From contig NZ_JAEIOS010000010.1 in assembly GCF_016342265.1 (NCBI RefSeq), forward strand, positions 1 to 64,000: a stretch of DNA of 64,000 bases. Direction: 5' to 3'. The position numbers and the translations under genes are program-made. This document shows positions 62,837 to 64,000 of this stretch, piece by piece (the first letter of the stretch is position 1; every line of letters begins with the position of its first letter). This DNA is from Corynebacterium meridianum (GTDB taxonomy: Bacteria > Actinomycetota > Actinomycetes > Mycobacteriales > Mycobacteriaceae). The notes beneath the pieces are model-generated. The model did no database searches. It saw nothing but the letters and a program-made list of their open reading frames with translations, and was not told where the DNA came from.

Positions 62837-64000
62837 TTGAATCTACGCCGATTCCGGGCCGGCACCACCCTCGCCGCGCTCGCCTGCTCCTCCCTCGCGC
62901 TCACCGCGTGCAACCCGGTCGACTACATCAACTCGGTCACCACCGTCACCGGCTCCAGCAACCTCTCCTCCGAATGGAAGGCACTCGCCGACCGTCTGAC
63001 CTCAGGATTCAGCTCGGAAGGCTCCTCGATCACGCCGAAGCCCACACCGACGGCCCCACCGCTGGCCACGATCGTCGGTGACACGAACCGCGACGGGCAC
63101 GTCACCGACACCGACCTCGACGACCGGGACCGCGCCGACCTCGAGGCCGGGGCGATCTTCCTCGCGAATCTCGACGACGACGCCGCACGATGCGCGTACA
63201 AGGCCGGGACACCACGCGCCGAACTCGCCGCCTGCAACGATGCCGCGGATGAGGTGGTCAACGGTGACGAGGACGCGCTCGATCTCGCCCGCCTGCAGGT
63301 GAAGGCAGCGGCGGAACTCACCGACGCCGCAACCGCGTCCCTCGACTACGACACCGACCGCGCCCGCGTCTTCCTGCTGCAGGACGGAACCTGGACACCG
63401 GTGACGGCGTCAACGACGCTGACCGCCCCGCAACTGCGCACCGGCGTCACCCTCGGAGTGGAGGGGCTGGACGTGATGCGGGACCGCACCGCGTGGGACG
63501 GTCGCCTCACCGTCACACTCACCACGACAGACGACGGTTCGTCCACCGTGGACCGCGTCCAGCTGCAGCAGGCACCACTGCGGGGGCACGACCACACCGA
63601 GAACCTGCAGACGGTGCTCACCCTGGATGACTCCTTCAAGAACGCCGCCCCCTTCAATGCCCGACTCGAGAAAGCCCTCGGCGATGTGGAGCTGCGCAAA
63701 CTCCCCGGCATGGACGTCCAGTGGATCCAGGACGGTAGCGAGGTCTTCCACACCTCCATGCCCGGTGAGAACGGCCCGCACCACATGCGGATGGTGATGC
63801 GCGTCGACCAGGCCGAGGACGGCCAGAACGCCATGTACCAGCTCCGTGGCCGGGACATCGGCGTCGCGGAGATCAACGTGAAGCCCGGAACGTCCGACCC
63901 GAGTGCTGGCGGCAACCTCGAGTTCCTGCCGCCGACACCAGCTCATCCGAACGGCCGGGCGATCATCGGAGTTCGACAGAACCCGGATCTAGTCGCCGAG
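62837..64000 (+). CDS. Protein-arginine deiminase family lipoprotein (5' part, runs off window)
   Basis: An open frame of 388 codons from a TTG (GGAAAGG upstream) to the window end. Residues 1-25 are a lipoprotein signal with lipobox LTAC (C25). GDTNRDGHVTDTD (81-93) is a calcium-loop-like opening, then GAIFLANLDDDAARC. VQWIQDGSEV (295-304) corresponds to the WMQDEME segment of human PAD4, with the catalytic aspartate at D299. YQLRGRDIGV and GGNLEFLPP correspond to PAD segments YVTRG and GNLEVSPP. PADs turn peptidyl-arginine into citrulline. The catalytic His, second Asp and Cys would lie beyond the window. Export makes wall or host proteins plausible substrates. Confidence 0.75.
   Translation, partial: MNLRRFRAGTTLAALACSSLALTACNPVDYINSVTTVTGSSNLSSEWKALADRLTSGFSSEGSSITPKPTPTAPPLATIVGDTNRDGHVTDTDLDDRDRADLEAGAIFLANLDDDAARCAYKAGTPRAELAACNDAADEVVNGDEDALDLARLQVKAAAELTDAATASLDYDTDRARVFLLQDGTWTPVTASTTLTAPQLRTGVTLGVEGLDVMRDRTAWDGRLTVTLTTTDDGSSTVDRVQLQQAPLRGHDHTENLQTVLTLDDSFKNAAPFNARLEKALGDVELRKLPGMDVQWIQDGSEVFHTSMPGENGPHHMRMVMRVDQAEDGQNAMYQLRGRDIGVAEINVKPGTSDPSAGGNLEFLPPTPAHPNGRAIIGVRQNPDLVAE

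Overview
The window is high-GC actinobacterial DNA, most likely from a Corynebacterium or close relative. The reasons are the IrtAB-type siderophore importer, two DtxR-type iron boxes, SorC-type deo control, a thioester/SpaA surface protein with an LPxTG-like anchor, TAnnnT -10 boxes close to start codons, and paa genes under a TetR repressor. No tRNA, rRNA, CRISPR array, transposase or phage module was seen. The genus is an inference from gene content.

Layout. (1) 1-2750 is AT-richer accessory DNA: the 3' end of an unknown gene, a CHAT (caspase-like) protein, a 46-residue zinc ribbon, hairpins and long gene-poor stretches. It abuts a C-terminal remnant of bioW, followed by bioF with a frameshift in a run of seven G, so the biotin locus looks decayed. 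(2) 4.3-12 kb is a deoxynucleoside salvage locus: SorC/DeoR regulator, NupC and cytidine deaminase, diverging from deoA, deoC and a PMM/PGM-family mutase, with a palindromic operator over the -35 box. A Rib/alpha-like surface protein sits inside it. (3) 12-22 kb is mixed: two small membrane proteins, a thioester-domain adhesin, an FAH hydrolase, DoxX, a DEDDh exonuclease, ribokinase, a small acidic protein, a prolyl-aminopeptidase-like hydrolase, a hexose-phosphate mutarotase and a DUF418-type membrane protein. (4) 22-28 kb holds irtA-irtB behind a DtxR box, a TsuA-TsuB/TusA thiosulfate-uptake fusion and a lipoprotein.

(5) 28.7-40.2 kb is a homoprotocatechuate (3,4-dihydroxyphenylacetate) meta-cleavage cluster. 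The minus strand carries an FAH-RraA fusion, a GntR/FCD regulator, hpaE, hpaD, hpaH, hpaI and a succinate-semialdehyde dehydrogenase. The plus strand carries an MHS transporter and a single-component flavin hydroxylase. Two near-identical palindromes, one before each of the divergent units or their internal gene, fit the GntR protein. The products would be pyruvate and succinate. (6) 40.4-44 kb holds efeO-efeB (no efeU) behind a second DtxR box, then a YeiH-family membrane protein. (7) 44.4-58.7 kb is a complete phenylacetate (paa) catabolon: MHS transporter, paaK, paaR, paaABCDE, paaG, paaJ, paaF, paaH, paaI and paaZ. Three aligned 18-bp palindromes mark a PaaR regulon.

(8) 58.7-64 kb holds an alkyltransferase-like protein, a 2-oxo-acid decarboxylase flanked by two paralogous small orphan genes (the second frameshifted), and the first 388 codons of a lipoprotein-type protein-arginine deiminase that runs off the window.

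The two aromatic pathways and the 2-oxo-acid decarboxylase together suggest an organism that feeds on phenylalanine/tyrosine-derived arylacetates. The least-described items are the FAH-RraA fusion with no HpaF, the flavin hydroxylase, the orphan paralogue pair, the CHAT island and the bacterial arginine deiminase.
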